From Lumbricus rubellus (lineage: Eukaryota; Annelida; Clitellata; Crassiclitellata; Lumbricidae), in the NCBI GenBank assembly GCA_945859605.1, contig OX243811.1:62880131-62944130 (forward strand): a DNA stretch of 64,000 nt, in the 5' to 3' direction. Position numbers and translations under genes: made by a program. Position 1 is the first letter of the stretch, and each line of letters opens with the position of its first letter. A model generated the notes under the pieces. It did no database searches and was not told the DNA's origin. It saw nothing but the letters and a program-made list of their open reading frames with translations. Below, one piece after another: positions 33,023 through 44,630 of this stretch.

Positions 33023-34240
33023 CACCGTGATTCAATAAAAACTAAGCCAAATTGTTTTTCATATATCTCCAATGCCTGATAACATATCATGCTAAAACTT
33101 TCCAAATATTTAGTAAATTGGACCAAGAATATGATTCCAAAATTTCATGAGATAAAGTTGAAAGGACAAAAAGATATGAATATTTAAACTTCATATGCCG
33201 AAATTGCAGTTTACAAGCAATTTTCTGTCAGATTCAATCAAATGTTTCCTTATTATCTCCAATGCCTGATGATTAATCATTCTAATATTTTCCAGATATG
33301 TAGTGAATTGAACTAACAATATGACCCTGACAGTATGGTTTGATTATTTAATCAAATAACATGCTCAAAATGTCCTCCTCCTGCTTGCACGCAAACCTGG
33401 AGGCGCTGGCGCCATGCATTTGCAACAGCATCGTCGATTATCCTCTGGTCCAGGTCATCCCACACTTCCAATAATCGTTGCTTCAGATCGTTTATATCAT
33501 GGATAGTTGTCTGCTAGACTCGGTCTTGCATCATGCATGCTCCACACTTTATAGTCGACAGAAGTCAAATCTGGGCTGTTCGGAGGCCATAATGTGGTAT
33601 AAACGAAGTCTGGCGTCTCTCCTGTCAGCATTTCGATGGTTTCCTTGACTCTGTGGGCTGGCGCTGTTCTGTTGAAAAAGAAAACAGCCTTCTTGGGCTA
33701 TAGATTTCTGATAACAGGTGGAAGATGTTGTGACAGCAGAACATTGAGATAAAATACTCCGTTAATTTTACTCCAGGACCCCTGAAGTCCAAAATTGGGA
33801 ACTATCAAGCATCGAAACCAGAACGAACACCATAACAGACTGGCTGAAAACTGACATTTCTGGAGGTGTTGTTTAAATATTCATATCTTTCTATCCTTTC
33901 ATATTTATTACCTGATATTTTGGAATCCTATTTGTGGTTCAATTGTGTAAATATCTGGAAAATTTTATTATGATTAATTATCAGACATTGGAGATATATG
34001 AAAAACAGTTTAGCTGACGTTTTATTTGAATCTCACAAAAAATTGCTTGTAAACTGCAATTTCTGCATATGAAGTTTGAATATTCATATCTTTTTATCCG
34101 TTCAACTTTATCTCATCACATTTTGGAATCATATTCTTGGTCCAATTCACTAAATAATTGTAAAATTTTAGCGTGATATGTTATCAGGTATTAGAGATAT
34201 ATGAAAAACAATTTGGCTTAGTTTTTACTGAATCACGGTG
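33023..34240 (-). mobile_element. Mariner/Tc1-like element with long compound inverted repeats
   Basis: The ends CACCGTGATTCAATAAAAAC and its inverse ...AATCACGGTG are flanked by TA on each side (33021-33022, 34241-34242), the mariner/Tc1 target duplication. The inverted repeats extend about 240 bp, and a second diverged arm copy extends the symmetry to about 350 bp per side. The central minus-strand sequence encodes a decayed transposase C-terminus. Confidence 0.85.
33355..33640 (-). pseudogene. Mariner-like transposase remnant
   Basis: Reverse-strand reading gives L-W-P-P-N-S-P-D-L-T-S-V-D-Y, the block holding the last catalytic acid in IS630/mariner enzymes. After a frameshift come V-W-D-D-L-D-Q-R-I-I-D-D-A-V and a W-R-Q-R-L-x-V-C-V-Q-A-G-G-G-H-F-E-H end. 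An in-frame TAG is also present. Only the C-terminal part survives, so the copy is inactive. Confidence 0.75.
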
Positions 34241-34341
34241 TATATATGTCGTAACGCACAGAGGTCGATTCGAGCGAAAGTGAAGTCCGTGATCTGTTGA
34301 ACCGAGCAAGCCATAAATTGGCCCAAGTCTAAATCTCAAGG

Positions 34342-35033
34342 CCAAGAGGTAACACAAAGACCAGCACGTTTAATGTTACGTTAACTTTACTTTGTGTTTT
34401 TGTAGAAGATTCGTGGATAACTATCACGTCTACAAAGACGACCCCTTCTTTCATTTCATTTCAAACGCAACATAAGAACATTGACACTTTACACGTAATA
34501 GGATTGTAAACACCACAGCTCTAAAATGAGGTCAGCAACTACGTGCATGTCAAGTGTCATCGGAAGAACCTTAGGCCTAATCCGGGTTGTTTAGAACAGC
34601 TGCTGCTGCTGCTGCTGTGTTTCACGTCACAGCAGCAGCAGCAGTCATAATTATCAAGGGCGTCAGACCGCCATAGCTTTTAAATTAAAGAGCTATTAAA
34701 ATTTTCAAGTGACATAGCCTATTATAACCTATGCTGGTTCTGAGAGTTAGTTACATCGGGACCAGATTCCGGTTATGCACTGCTATTAGGATCATGTATT
34801 CGACCACTCGATTTTAACACATGCAGATAGATCTAGCCTAATTGTGTAATATTAAACGAAATGTTCTGGTATAATATGAGACGTTGCTGACAAACAGGGC
34901 CGGTGTCACGATATTCGGCCCAGCTGACAAAGTATTATAATTATTTCATTGCAACTTGTCATACATGATACAACTTTTATAGTAAATAAGTAAAACCTTA
35001 GTAGGCCTATATAACATAGGCCTATACAACTAA
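34342..35033. repeat. Segmental duplicate block, copy 1
   Basis: Shares GCCAAGAGG, GTTTAATGTTACGTTAAC, GGTCAGC...CATGTCAAGT and GGACCAGATTCCGGTTATGC in the same order with 46126-46862. Moderately diverged. Confidence 0.75.
34600..34644. repeat. (CTG)n...(CAG)n inverted trinucleotide repeat
   Basis: CTG repeats (about 6) then a 12-bp spacer, then CAG repeats (about 5); can fold as a hairpin. The paralogous site at 46381 is greatly expanded. Confidence 0.85.
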
Positions 35034-36020
35034 TATAGCGCCTCTCAGGCTTTTATTGGAATCGCCTAAAAATAACTGAGGATTAGACGTTGATTTGTTT
35101 GCAGTTGGGGTGTGCTATTAAGTCTCCGCTGTGGGGTTCCGACGAAGTCTAGTGTGTTGAACCCCACAACCAATTCTGTTAGACTCAGTAAATGTAAGTT
35201 GTCTAGGGCAGAATTGGGTCAACCCACTGCGCATGCGCACGCGACATATTGCTGTCGAAACGGCTTATACACAGACAACAATCAGATTTCCATAAGTCAC
35301 CCATGACAAGTTCCCGTACAAGCAACGAGCCCAATTAGCGAATTCCCATCCAAAGTTAGCAGCTGCTGTTGTCATTTAATAGGTTTCAGTAATAAAGGCA
35401 ACCGCTGATGAATTATTGTCAACACAACACACTATATATGTTATAAGCCTACTCCACAGACCAGCAAGTAGGCCTACAAGTAGAGTCGTAGATAGGCCCC
35501 TACCTGCTGTAAGCGCAATAATTGGCAATTTATATATGGAGCCTCTCAGTCTCCGCAATTGATGGACAGCCCAACTCCAGCTAGAGTAGGCTACTTCCCA
35601 TCTTAGCATTTTGACCAGCAGTGGTCCGAAACTTAAAAACTATTATTGATACAGTCCTGTGTGTTCTGAAAGTTGTCTAAGATCGGCTACAACTAATAAT
35701 TCACTCTCATCTGTTTCAACTTGGTCACCCACCACAACCCGGCATTTAGATTTTAGATCTTATTTGCCTTCGACTTGTTTGTTTGTCACACAGTCTTAGA
35801 ATTAAGCATGGGACTACACATGAACGTGGAAACATTCACAGATGTTTTAATGTGTAAAAATGCAAAGGCATAAAATGTAGCAGTCGAGATCATCAGACAC
35901 CAGATTCACTGTTATCTCTTTGCAGGATGCAATATCCCTGAGCGAGAAGACTGCATGACAAATATATAACGTATTAAGGATAAGCTATACGCAGATATGC
36001 ATGCAGACATACTGCAACAT

Positions 36021-36021
36021 A

Positions 36022-36106
<85 letters not shown>
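36021..36106. repeat. (TA)n microsatellite
   Basis: About 43 uninterrupted TA units. Further TATATA runs follow at 36149-36191. Confidence 0.97.
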
Positions 36107-36111
<5 letters not shown>

Positions 36112-36325
36112 ACACTGTAATAGGCATAGAGACCTATCACAACCCTAATATATATATATATTATAAAATCATATATATATATAATATATATAGTAATATT
36201 TTCCATCTGGCATCGATTGAGAAGAATGTCTGTGCACTCGATTCTTGACTTGAGCCAGCACTACTATGAGGACACGATATCTGTAGACCTAATTATTATA
36301 GGCTAACGAGTATAATGCACACATG

Positions 36326-39300
36326 CATTGGCGGCGCCAGGGGGGGGCTAGGGGGGGCTAAGCCCCCCTATCGGCGGCTCAGCCCCCCCAAAACAAAACG
36401 AGGAAAATCTCTACAACTGCTAACTTCGAATAAGAAAGCTAGACAGTGACCAACGGCAAAGAAATCAACTATGTAATCACTAATCATAGCGTAGAGGGCT
36501 TATCCTAATAGAATCCACCGTATATAATATTTTGCCAAATATCCCCCCAACCCGTCATGAGGTTATGTATACCATAATATATTATGTAGCCCGCCGGCCG
36601 GCTGAGGGGCTACACCTGTAGTCTTATACAATCACATGCGAAATGGGGTTTTCAATTAGCAGCAGCACTCATGGTGAGACTTTTGGGGCTTGGTAACGGT
36701 CCCCAAGTTTGTGGTCAAACCCGGTTCTAGGGTGTGCGGGGCCCAAGGCAGCAAGAGATTCTCTGAAAAGGGTTCTGAAGCAGAACATTTACGAAGTTGA
36801 TTTCCTGCCAATATGGTAAGTAGGCCTACTGTATTATCATAGGCTTTGATATTCTAGAAAACCTGAATTCTACCGGTAGGCCTAGCCCAGGGCTGAAAGT
36901 GGTTTGGAAAGTTGCCTGGTCTGACTTTGAGCCGAAATTTTTCAGAAATCTTGTTTGGTTATTCGCCCAGAATGGTAGAAATTTCTCCCATTTTTGGTAC
37001 CTGTCGACCTTTTTAAGTCAATAATTTTTGCCCATAAAATTTTTAAATCATACCATTTTTACCTATTTCTTTTGTTCGATGACCTGTTGTTTTTAGTTGT
37101 TTGCCCACAAATTGTTAAGACTGCCTTGCTTCTCGGCTGATACCCGGCACCAGCAGGTCAAGAAAATCAATGCCGGGTCGCAGACCCTGACAGACCCGGC
37201 TCACTTTCAGCTCTGGCCTACAGCCTATACTTGTACACTGTTACAGTAGTTGTGACTCGCTTTATTTGCAGACTCATGGGTGGAGTTTGGTCTCAGCTCG
37301 GGGAGGGGGGGGGAGCTAAATCAATGTTCCGCGGATCTCCATTATAATAATAGTCAAGTTAGCTTCAAAACAGCAGGTCGTTGATAACACCAGAATCAAA
37401 ATTGTGACCTTACCCACCGGAGAATCGTTGGGAACACTAAATCAAAATAATATCCTTAGACACCCGAAAATTGTAGATAACACTAGAATCAAAATAAAGT
37501 CCTTAGACACCCGACAATCGATTGCAACATTGGAATCAAAATGATATCCGTAAACAATAAACACCCGAAATCGTTGATAACACTGGGTTCAAAATAAAGT
37601 CCTTAGACACCCGAAAATCGTTCGTAGCACTGAAATCAAATTGATATTCTTAGACACCCGAAAATCGTTGATAACACTGGAATCAAAATGATGTTCTAAG
37701 ACAACCGAAACTCGTTAGTAATACTGGAATCAAAATAATATCCTTAGACACCCGAAAATCGTTGATAACACTGGAATCAAAACGATGTTTTTAGACACCC
37801 AAAAATGGTTGATAACAGTATAATCAAAATGTTGTTTTTAGACACCCGAAAATTGTTGGGGTAATACTGGAATCAAAATGATATCCTTAGACACCAGAAA
37901 ATCGATTGTAGCATTGGAATCAAAAAATTTCCTTAGACACCCGAAAATCGCTGATAACACTATAATCAAAGTGATGCTCTTAGACACTCGAAAATTGTTG
38001 GTAACACTTAGGTTAAATGATATCATTAGACACCCAAAAATTGTTGTTTGCACTGGAATCAAAACGATGTTCTTAGACACCCGAAACTCGTTGGTAATAC
38101 TGAAATTAAAATGATATCTTTAGACACCCGAAAATCGTTGAAAGTAGTGCAATCAAAAAGATGTTTTAGACACCCGAAAATCGTTGATAACAGTATAATC
38201 AAAATGATGTTCTTAGACACCCGAAAATCATTGGCAATACTGGAATCAGAATTATATCCGTAGACACCCAAAAATCGTTGATAACATTGGAATCAAAATA
38301 ATGTCCTTAGACACCCGAAAATCGTTGATAAAACTATAATCAAAGTGATGTTCTTAGACATTTGAAAATCGTTGTTAACAATTACAATCAAAATGATGTC
38401 CTTAGACACCCGAAAATCGTTGGTAACACTTAAGTTAAAATGATATCTTTAGACACCCGAATATTTTTGTTTGCACTGGAATCAAAACGATGTTCTTAGA
38501 CACCCGAAACTCGTTGGTAATACTGGAATCAACATGATTTCTTTAAACACCCGAAAATCGTTGATAAAACTGCAATCAAAAGATGTTTTTAGAAACCCGA
38601 AAATCGTTGATAACAGTATAATCTAAATTATGTTCTTAGACACCCGAAAATCATTGGTAATACTGGAATCAAAATGATATCCTTAGACACCCAAAAATAG
38701 TTGATAACATTGGAATCAAAATAATGTCCTTTGACGCCCGAAAAGGTGTTTTAAACAAAATTGGACGCTTAAAATATGTCTTCAGAAATTTTAACAGCTA
38801 AAAATGGTGTCTGTAGAAATTTTGACAACAAAAAAACCTCTTCAAATGTTTTGAAAACTAAAGTAAGGTGCAATCAAAAATTTTGACAAATAAAAAAAGA
38901 TTTCTTCAGAAATTTTGACACCTAATCAAAGGTCTCTTCATTCATTTTTACGACTAAAAAAAGGTGTTTTCAGACATCTTGACGACTAAAAAGTCGTCAG
39001 AAATTCTCCGCCGAAGAAGCACTGCAGAAATCAAATCCTGGCTACGGCCTTGGAGGCTGGAGGAAGTTGTGCAGTTCAATAAATTTCTTTATAAACCCGT
39101 GCATTCTTATACTGGTAGTCGGCGACACTTCAAATCGAGTTCTTGTTGAAGGTTTCATGATTTTATCGTTCGTAAATAGCTGGCAAAAAAAGCCTAAAAT
39201 GGCTCCAGTTGAGGTCAACAAACCTAAAAAATGCGTTGGCGGCTGGGGCTCCGCCCCAGACCCCGCTGGAGGAACTTACGACGCTCCCCCAGACCCCTAG

Positions 39301-39425
39301 TCGGTATCATGGGCTTCGTGCCTTCGGCACTCAAAGCTTCGCGCCTTCGGCGTTTGGTAAAAAAACATTTTTTTCTGCCTTGGGGCTTCAGCCCCCCCAA
39401 ACCTGAATTCCTGGCGCCGCCACTG
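36326..39425. mobile_element. hAT-like non-autonomous element, 3100 bp
   Basis: Ends CATTGGCGGCGCCAGG and CCTGGCGCCGCCACTG form imperfect terminal inverted repeats, with a perfect 8-bp duplication CACACATG at 36318-36325 and 39426-39433. GGGGGGCT/AGCCCCCC palindromes lie just inside both ends. No transposase is encoded. Nearly half of it is a 47-bp minisatellite. Confidence 0.88.
37370..38760. repeat. 47-bp minisatellite, about 29 copies
   Basis: Units built on CTTAGACACCCGAAAATCG followed by TTGATAACACTGGAATC. Measured spacing between CCTTAGACACCCG landmarks is about 47 bp. Units vary at scattered positions. Open frames within it are by-products. Confidence 0.93.
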
Positions 39426-39806
39426 CACACATGTAGGTCATTGTCAAGGGTTGTGATAGGTCTCTATGCTTATTACTGTGTTGTCTTTAGGCCAATTAGG
39501 CCTACAGTGCATGCAGGTCTGTCGTTATGACGTTCTCTTATCACTTTTCTTTAATCACTGTATTCACTGTATTCAATGATCAACTTTCAATCTTTGCTCA
39601 AAACAAATTGTAAGTGTAAACCGAAAACATTGGTATCTTCTGTTTTATGACGCTGCAACATGATGCAGAATAATTATTGTGGCTCGTCTTTCCGTCTATA
39701 GCCTACATTACATGTACATGTAGTAGGCTACTCTCGTATGACCCTGTGTTGACAAACTAACTAAGACTTAGTGGCGAAGTCCGTGTACTAGAGTAATGTT
39801 TTTTAG

Positions 39807-40298
39807 GTGTCCGGACAATTCGGCGCCGGACAATTCGGACCGGACAATTCAGACCGGACAATTCGCACCCGGACAATTCGGAGTGTATGTAAAAATATTG
39901 CTCTTACGGCTAAGAAACTTTTGTTTATCAATGGTATGAACTATAATAATATTATTATATGGCACCAAGCAAATATTGTCTGGTCTTCTAAAATTTATCC
40001 AATAACAGAAATAAGACACTGAAATTAGTAGCTAAATGCAGTAAATTATCAACTTTTAGGCATCTCATTTAGATAAATGTAAGTTTCATACCTATAGGCC
40101 CATAATTTTTTTATGCCCGATATATAGTGAGGTGTCAGATTAATATTAGTTTCGACAATATACATTTTGGGTGATGGAGAAGCCCCATCACGATTTTGGG
40201 CTGCAAAGAATTGTTCAGTCCGAATTGTCCGGGTCCGAATTGTCCGGTCCGAATTGTCCGGTCCGAATTGTCCGGCGCCGAATTATTGTCCGGGAACC
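39807..40298. mobile_element. Short inverted-repeat element rich in CCGGACAATTCGG
   Basis: Perfect 8-bp duplication TTTTTTAG at 39799-39806 and 40299-40306. Inverted ends GTGTCCGGACAATTCGGCG and its near-complement. Each arm holds four or five direct copies of CCGGACAATTCGG or its inverse. The interior is AT-rich without coding capacity. hAT-like by duplication size. Confidence 0.85.
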
Positions 40299-40306
40299 TT
40301 TTTTAG

Positions 40307-41273
40307 AAGTAGGCCAACGTTGTCTATAGAATAAACAGCAGATCATATTTACATTATACTTATGATACGCAACACGATAGGCCTACAAGTCATGATACAA
40401 TGATACATGGCCTATAGGCTAACCATAACCATAGCCATAAATGTTATTGTAGTTATTATCACATGCGTTTTCCGCAGTAAAATTAACGTCGAAGTTTATA
40501 ATTTGACAGAGTACGATCAGTGGCGGCATGGGCGTCCGCAGATACTTTTTCAGGAGAAGCAAAACACAATGGTCTCGGTTAAAATGTTATTGACAAGAGC
40601 TTCAAAATTGCAAAGTAGGAAATTAAGGAGACGGATAGTTTTAAAGGGGGTTATACTCTACATGTAAATTTCACAATTGAACTCTGTGCATCATTAGTGT
40701 TTTAGTGCAAAGACATGTGCTAAAAGTTAAACGTAGCTGTTAAAAATAGGTGTCAATTATCCGCTAGATGTGCGGGCGCATACGAGTGGCGGAGTTTCCT
40801 GATTCATTTTCGTCTAAGCTTATTTATAGACTTCCAAGGTCTGTGCCAACACATGGCTTCGCCTCCATTAGGTCAGTCAGTTCCCTTCGTTCAATCACTG
40901 CTTCCATGTTTCACATTAAAAATGATAGGGGTCTATATTTTATTGAGTTTGTTGTTATATTGATGATGTTTATCAACTGATAGCAAATCTGACGGTTCAT
41001 TTGGTCGTCATATATATATTTGCACAATGCACATGACATCCGATAGTCTATAGTCAACAGGAACCTTAAATATTTCGTCAGGGTTACAACCACTCAGAAA
41101 GCAAATCGGAGTAGATATTTACGACATGAAAAGCGTCTATGATACAAAAGTCAATAACTGCTTAAGCATACACCAATTACAAAACCATAATTATAAGCTT
41201 AGTCAATGTTTACAAATAGACTGCACTTTTTATAAGATAATAAATTATAGGAAACTGAATCGAACAGTTGTGT
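40307..41273. other. Intergenic, start of GPCR duplication unit 1
   Basis: From about 40800 the sequence aligns by eye to 48490-49300. No gene seen. Confidence 0.4.
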
Positions 41274-41281
41274 GGTCATGC

Positions 41282-41603
41282 CAAGGCCGTAGACAGGGGG
41301 TGTTTTGGGTGTTTGAACACCCCCCGAAATGGAAAATGCAGTAAAAATCTATTGCATTTTTTTTAGTTCTTGATGCAAAAAGGCATGGAAAAAGCCATAA
41401 AACACCCCCGAAACGAAATAATAGATAAAATTCCGATCTGAAAATGAAGTTAACGATTTAAAAAAGGTCATCAGCAATTTTGACGGCGAAAATGGAAAAT
41501 ATTTCCAAGATTTTTTTAACCAGAGGACTAAAAAAAAGGTCGTCACAAAATTTCGTCGATAAAAACACCCCCCCCCCCAAATAAAATCCTGGCTACGGCC
41601 TTG
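41282..41603. mobile_element. Short hAT-like element, 322 bp
   Basis: Inverted ends CAAGGCCGTAGACAGG and (right) CCTGGCTACGGCCTTG, with a perfect 8-bp duplication GGTCATGC at 41274-41281 and 41604-41611. Homologous ends occur near 39030 (inside the 3.1-kb element) and at 56198. Confidence 0.88.
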
Positions 41604-41611
41604 GGTCATGC

Positions 41612-43259
41612 TCATTCCTCCAAGCCAGAGCAAAAACTTGTGTGATCATCAGCATCTTAGGAACCCTGGCTCCTGGTCTCTACTTATCTGACTATACCTT
41701 TCTCTAGCAAAGTATAGGCCTAGGTCTAACTCTGTCTTCCGTCTCGTCGCTGCGTGTATCTTTCGAGGTTTCTTTCTGTAGTCTAAGTTAGTCTGCAGTT
41801 GTCTTTCTGTCGCTGCATCCTGAAACACTCCATGCTTTGGATCTGTATTATGATCTTTTGGCCAATTTAACACTTTGGTAGATGAACGTACTATCAAGAC
41901 TGATGACTCAGAGGGAAGTCAGTATCGACGAATTTCTGAGAACTCTTGAATAGCGGAAGTTCTGGCAATGACTGATGTGTATTCTTGAGATAGGTTATCA
42001 GTGATTAATTATTAATGCCGGATCATAATTATAACAGGGTGTTTAAACGGGATTGCAGACTTCCAGTGATGGGCGCTAAGCTAAGTTATAACAGTCATAA
42101 ATTCAAACTAGGCTACAGTTTTATCAGGAACTAATTTAGACATTTTACTTCAATGCAAACATTAATCTTGAAAATGCAAACAATGACGCATTGTGCAATG
42201 CGAGCAGTTCAATTGACTTAGTAATAAAATCAGATAAGCTGGTAACTCATGAGTCGTGACAATAATGATCGGCATCAGCAAATTTGTATCTGTAGGCCTA
42301 TCTAAGGAAAAGAAAGGGGATCAATGGTATCGTCAAACATGCGGAATCAGTGATACAAGTATACAACTGAAAAGCTATTCATTTTAAGTCTACCATCCAC
42401 AACTCATAAAAACCAAAATGATCTTAAATCTGCAATCACCGAGTACTAAGCCACCGAGCCTTAATGCATTATACGCAGAGGTACCACCAGTATTGACAAT
42501 GTTCACTGTCGTTTTTGGAAGAAGGCTGCGTTACTGTTGACCTTATTTCGGCCATTTACTTACCTAATAGCTTAAAAATAGGAGTTAATTTATCGCTTTG
42601 GCTTAACTAATTTTTAGTTAAACTTCTGCCTTAACTAAAGAAACCTATTTTAACTAAAATGGTTGCTACCTTTTAGTTAGGCTAACTTATGCCCATCACT
42701 GGCGACCCCGGTTTGTGATCCATGTCCTAAATTCCTAATGATCCATCCGATCCTCTGTCAACCAAATTTTCTTGTCCTCAACGAAACCCTTCGTAGCAGC
42801 TGCTCTGACTCCGCTCTTTGGTTTCTCTCGGAACCGGACTGGAACTTCCATTGAAACTGCTGTTTGTTCACCCCTTTAATACAACCGGCGCTCGTGAATT
42901 AGCCTGTGGTCTGCCCTTATATAAGCCAAAGGTATAGCATTAGATTATTGGAGTTTACAATAACGATTCAGTAAAGAATCCGAAGTTCAGCAGTCTCCAA
43001 GGTAGGCCTATTGTGAGTTTAGTTTAACAAAGATCATCAGCGTGGCCCTCCTTCTTCATACAGGCTAGGGACTGGCACTGCAAAAGTGCGAGCAATCGCG
43101 GATTCACAACGTATAATGTATGCGTTGATAAAACAACTACACAGCGGTTCTTGGTCTGAGGCGCGTCATGCGGACCACAAATCATCGTTTATTAAGACCA
43201 GAGTCCACATCAACTACCGACGAAGATCATCCTACAAGGACCAGAAACATTGTAGCGTC
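41612..43259. other. 3' flank of the first GPCR gene
   Basis: No gene. Alignable to the flanks of the other two GPCR copies. A minus-strand AATAAA lies at 43188-43193, about 70 bp past the stop codon. Confidence 0.5.
43188..43193 (-). promoter_or_regulatory. Polyadenylation signal for GPCR 1
   Basis: AATAAA on the minus strand within ATCGTTTATTAAG. The same context at 51044-51049 follows the second GPCR, and conservation between paralogues supports it. Confidence 0.55.
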
Positions 43260-44630
43260 TCAGAAATGAGTCGATGAACTTATTTCAGCAACCTTCTGTT
43301 TGCCGTCTTCAAGCGAAGTGTTGTTCGTGGTCTTAACCATCGCCTGCAATCCGATGACATCATTGGCGGTTTCAGTGGTAACCGATGCACGTGACGAACC
43401 AGAGTGCGCAGGCGCATCCGAACAGGTAACTCTGCAACTAGCACTTGAACTCATCGTTGAGTGGGTGGAGCGCCCGTAGTGTGAACTGGCGACTGATCGC
43501 CGGTTACCTGTGTTCTGGAGACGCCATGGTGCGTAGCAGCATCCGAACAAGTAGTGTTTAAAGTATCGTCTGTACTCTGCGTTGAGAAGATACAGTGCCA
43601 GAGGATTAATGGCCGAATAGATGAACATCAGACAGAATGCGACGACCTTAAGGGTCATCCATCCCATATTCCATATAAAATTAGGATGGAAATGGAAGAA
43701 CATGTTGTACACATGACGTGGCAGCCAGCAGACGATGAAGATGACGACAAACGAGAGAACGACTTTAGCGACTTTTGTTCGCGATTCCTTCTGCTTGGCC
43801 ATGGCAACGCTTTCCTGACGCAAATGTCTCAGCTTTGGTGCCCTGCGTACTGGAGGGGCCGATGACGAAGCTTCGGCATTCATCTTTGAGTTGGGCGAAA
43901 GTGACTGACGTAGGAGGACGACAGCAATGATGACGTAGAGACAGACGATAATGATTAGTGGCACGGCGAAATAGACGATGAAGCGAAATATGACGCGGAA
44001 CTCCTTGTACCCCCTTCCCCATTCTTTAGGGTACAAGTTACAGAATTCAATATGTACGTCGCAATGGAGACAGGGGCTGGTGTGAGCTCCCAGTAGATCC
44101 ATGATTGCGAGTCCAGCCGACAACACCCAGATGACTACTGAGGCGACGATGACCCGGGTCAGCGACCGAGAGCTGTATGATGCCAGTGGGAAGACGATGG
44201 CAATGAAGCGATCGACGCTGAGAGCCGTCAGGGTAAAGACGGAAACCCCAAGGGACAAGGTTTGCATGGATTCATTCAGTTTACAAATGGCTTCGCCAAA
44301 TATCCACTCGTGGAAGGTGAATGGGACGGAGGCGAATGGAACGGAGAAGAGAATGAGAATAAAATCACCGATTGCGAGATTGACGATCAGAACATTTGGT
44401 TTCGTGCGCATTGGTTTATTACGCAACACGGTGAAGATCAGAATTCCGTTTCCTATTATACCGACGACGAAGATGATGGCGAAGACAGAGGGAACGCCGA
44501 TTGCAACAGGATCGTCCCAGATCGAGTATTCATAGTCATCGAAGGACTCTTCGTCGGAGTGGTTGGCCGTCAGATTATCACCGTACGTCAGATTCATCTG
44601 AAAGTCCGTGGAGATATTGTTGGCCATCAT
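43260..44630 (-). CDS. Class A peptide GPCR 1, bombesin/CCHamide/endothelin-receptor type
   Basis: Intronless, 456 codons from the ATG at 44630; the frame extends upstream only through a TTG, and all three paralogues share a M-M-A-x-N start. Four N-glycosylation sites lie in the first 25 residues. Seven hydrophobic segments: TM1 with G-N-G-I-L-I-F, TM2 L-A-I-G-D, Trp in extracellular loop 1 (H-E-W), Cys at the base of TM3, S-V-D-R-F-I-A-I after TM3 (DRF instead of DRY), TM6 C-W-L-P-R-H-V-Y and TM7 N-P-L-A-L-Y-L-L-N. The last, with F-K-H-Y-L-F-G-C-C, is characteristic of bombesin, endothelin and CCHamide receptors. A Ser/Thr-rich cytoplasmic tail of about 80 residues suits phosphorylation. The ligand is unknown; Gq coupling is expected from the family. 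First of a three-gene tandem cluster. Confidence 0.88.
   Translation of the reverse strand: MMANNISTDFQMNLTYGDNLTANHSDEESFDDYEYSIWDDPVAIGVPSVFAIIFVVGIIGNGILIFTVLRNKPMRTKPNVLIVNLAIGDFILILFSVPFASVPFTFHEWIFGEAICKLNESMQTLSLGVSVFTLTALSVDRFIAIVFPLASYSSRSLTRVIVASVVIWVLSAGLAIMDLLGAHTSPCLHCDVHIEFCNLYPKEWGRGYKEFRVIFRFIVYFAVPLIIIVCLYVIIAVVLLRQSLSPNSKMNAEASSSAPPVRRAPKLRHLRQESVAMAKQKESRTKVAKVVLSFVVIFIVCWLPRHVYNMFFHFHPNFIWNMGWMTLKVVAFCLMFIYSAINPLALYLLNAEYRRYFKHYLFGCCYAPWRLQNTGNRRSVASSHYGRSTHSTMSSSASCRVTCSDAPAHSGSSRASVTTETANDVIGLQAMVKTTNNTSLEDGKQKVAEISSSTHF

Larger units (their letters stand above)
34243..36020. other. Intergenic; contains one half of a duplicated block
   Basis: About 34342-35033 aligns by eye to 46126-46862. 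The rest shows no gene. A CAG/CTG hairpin region lies inside. Confidence 0.5.
36108..39492. mobile_element. Outer inverted-repeat element split by a hAT-like insertion
   Basis: About 38 bp at 36108-36147 (GACAACACTGTAATAGGCAT..., ending CACAACCCT) recurs inverted at 39447-39490 (GGGTTGTGATAGGTCTCTAT...). The 3.1-kb hAT-like element lies between. Without it the two arms would be about 280 bp apart, a typical MITE size. Confidence 0.65.

Noticed and set aside
37370..38760. Regular repeats with similar spacing, CRISPR-like at first glance
   Set aside because: The whole 47-bp unit is repeated, with no unique spacers and no cas genes, in a eukaryotic transposon; it is a minisatellite.
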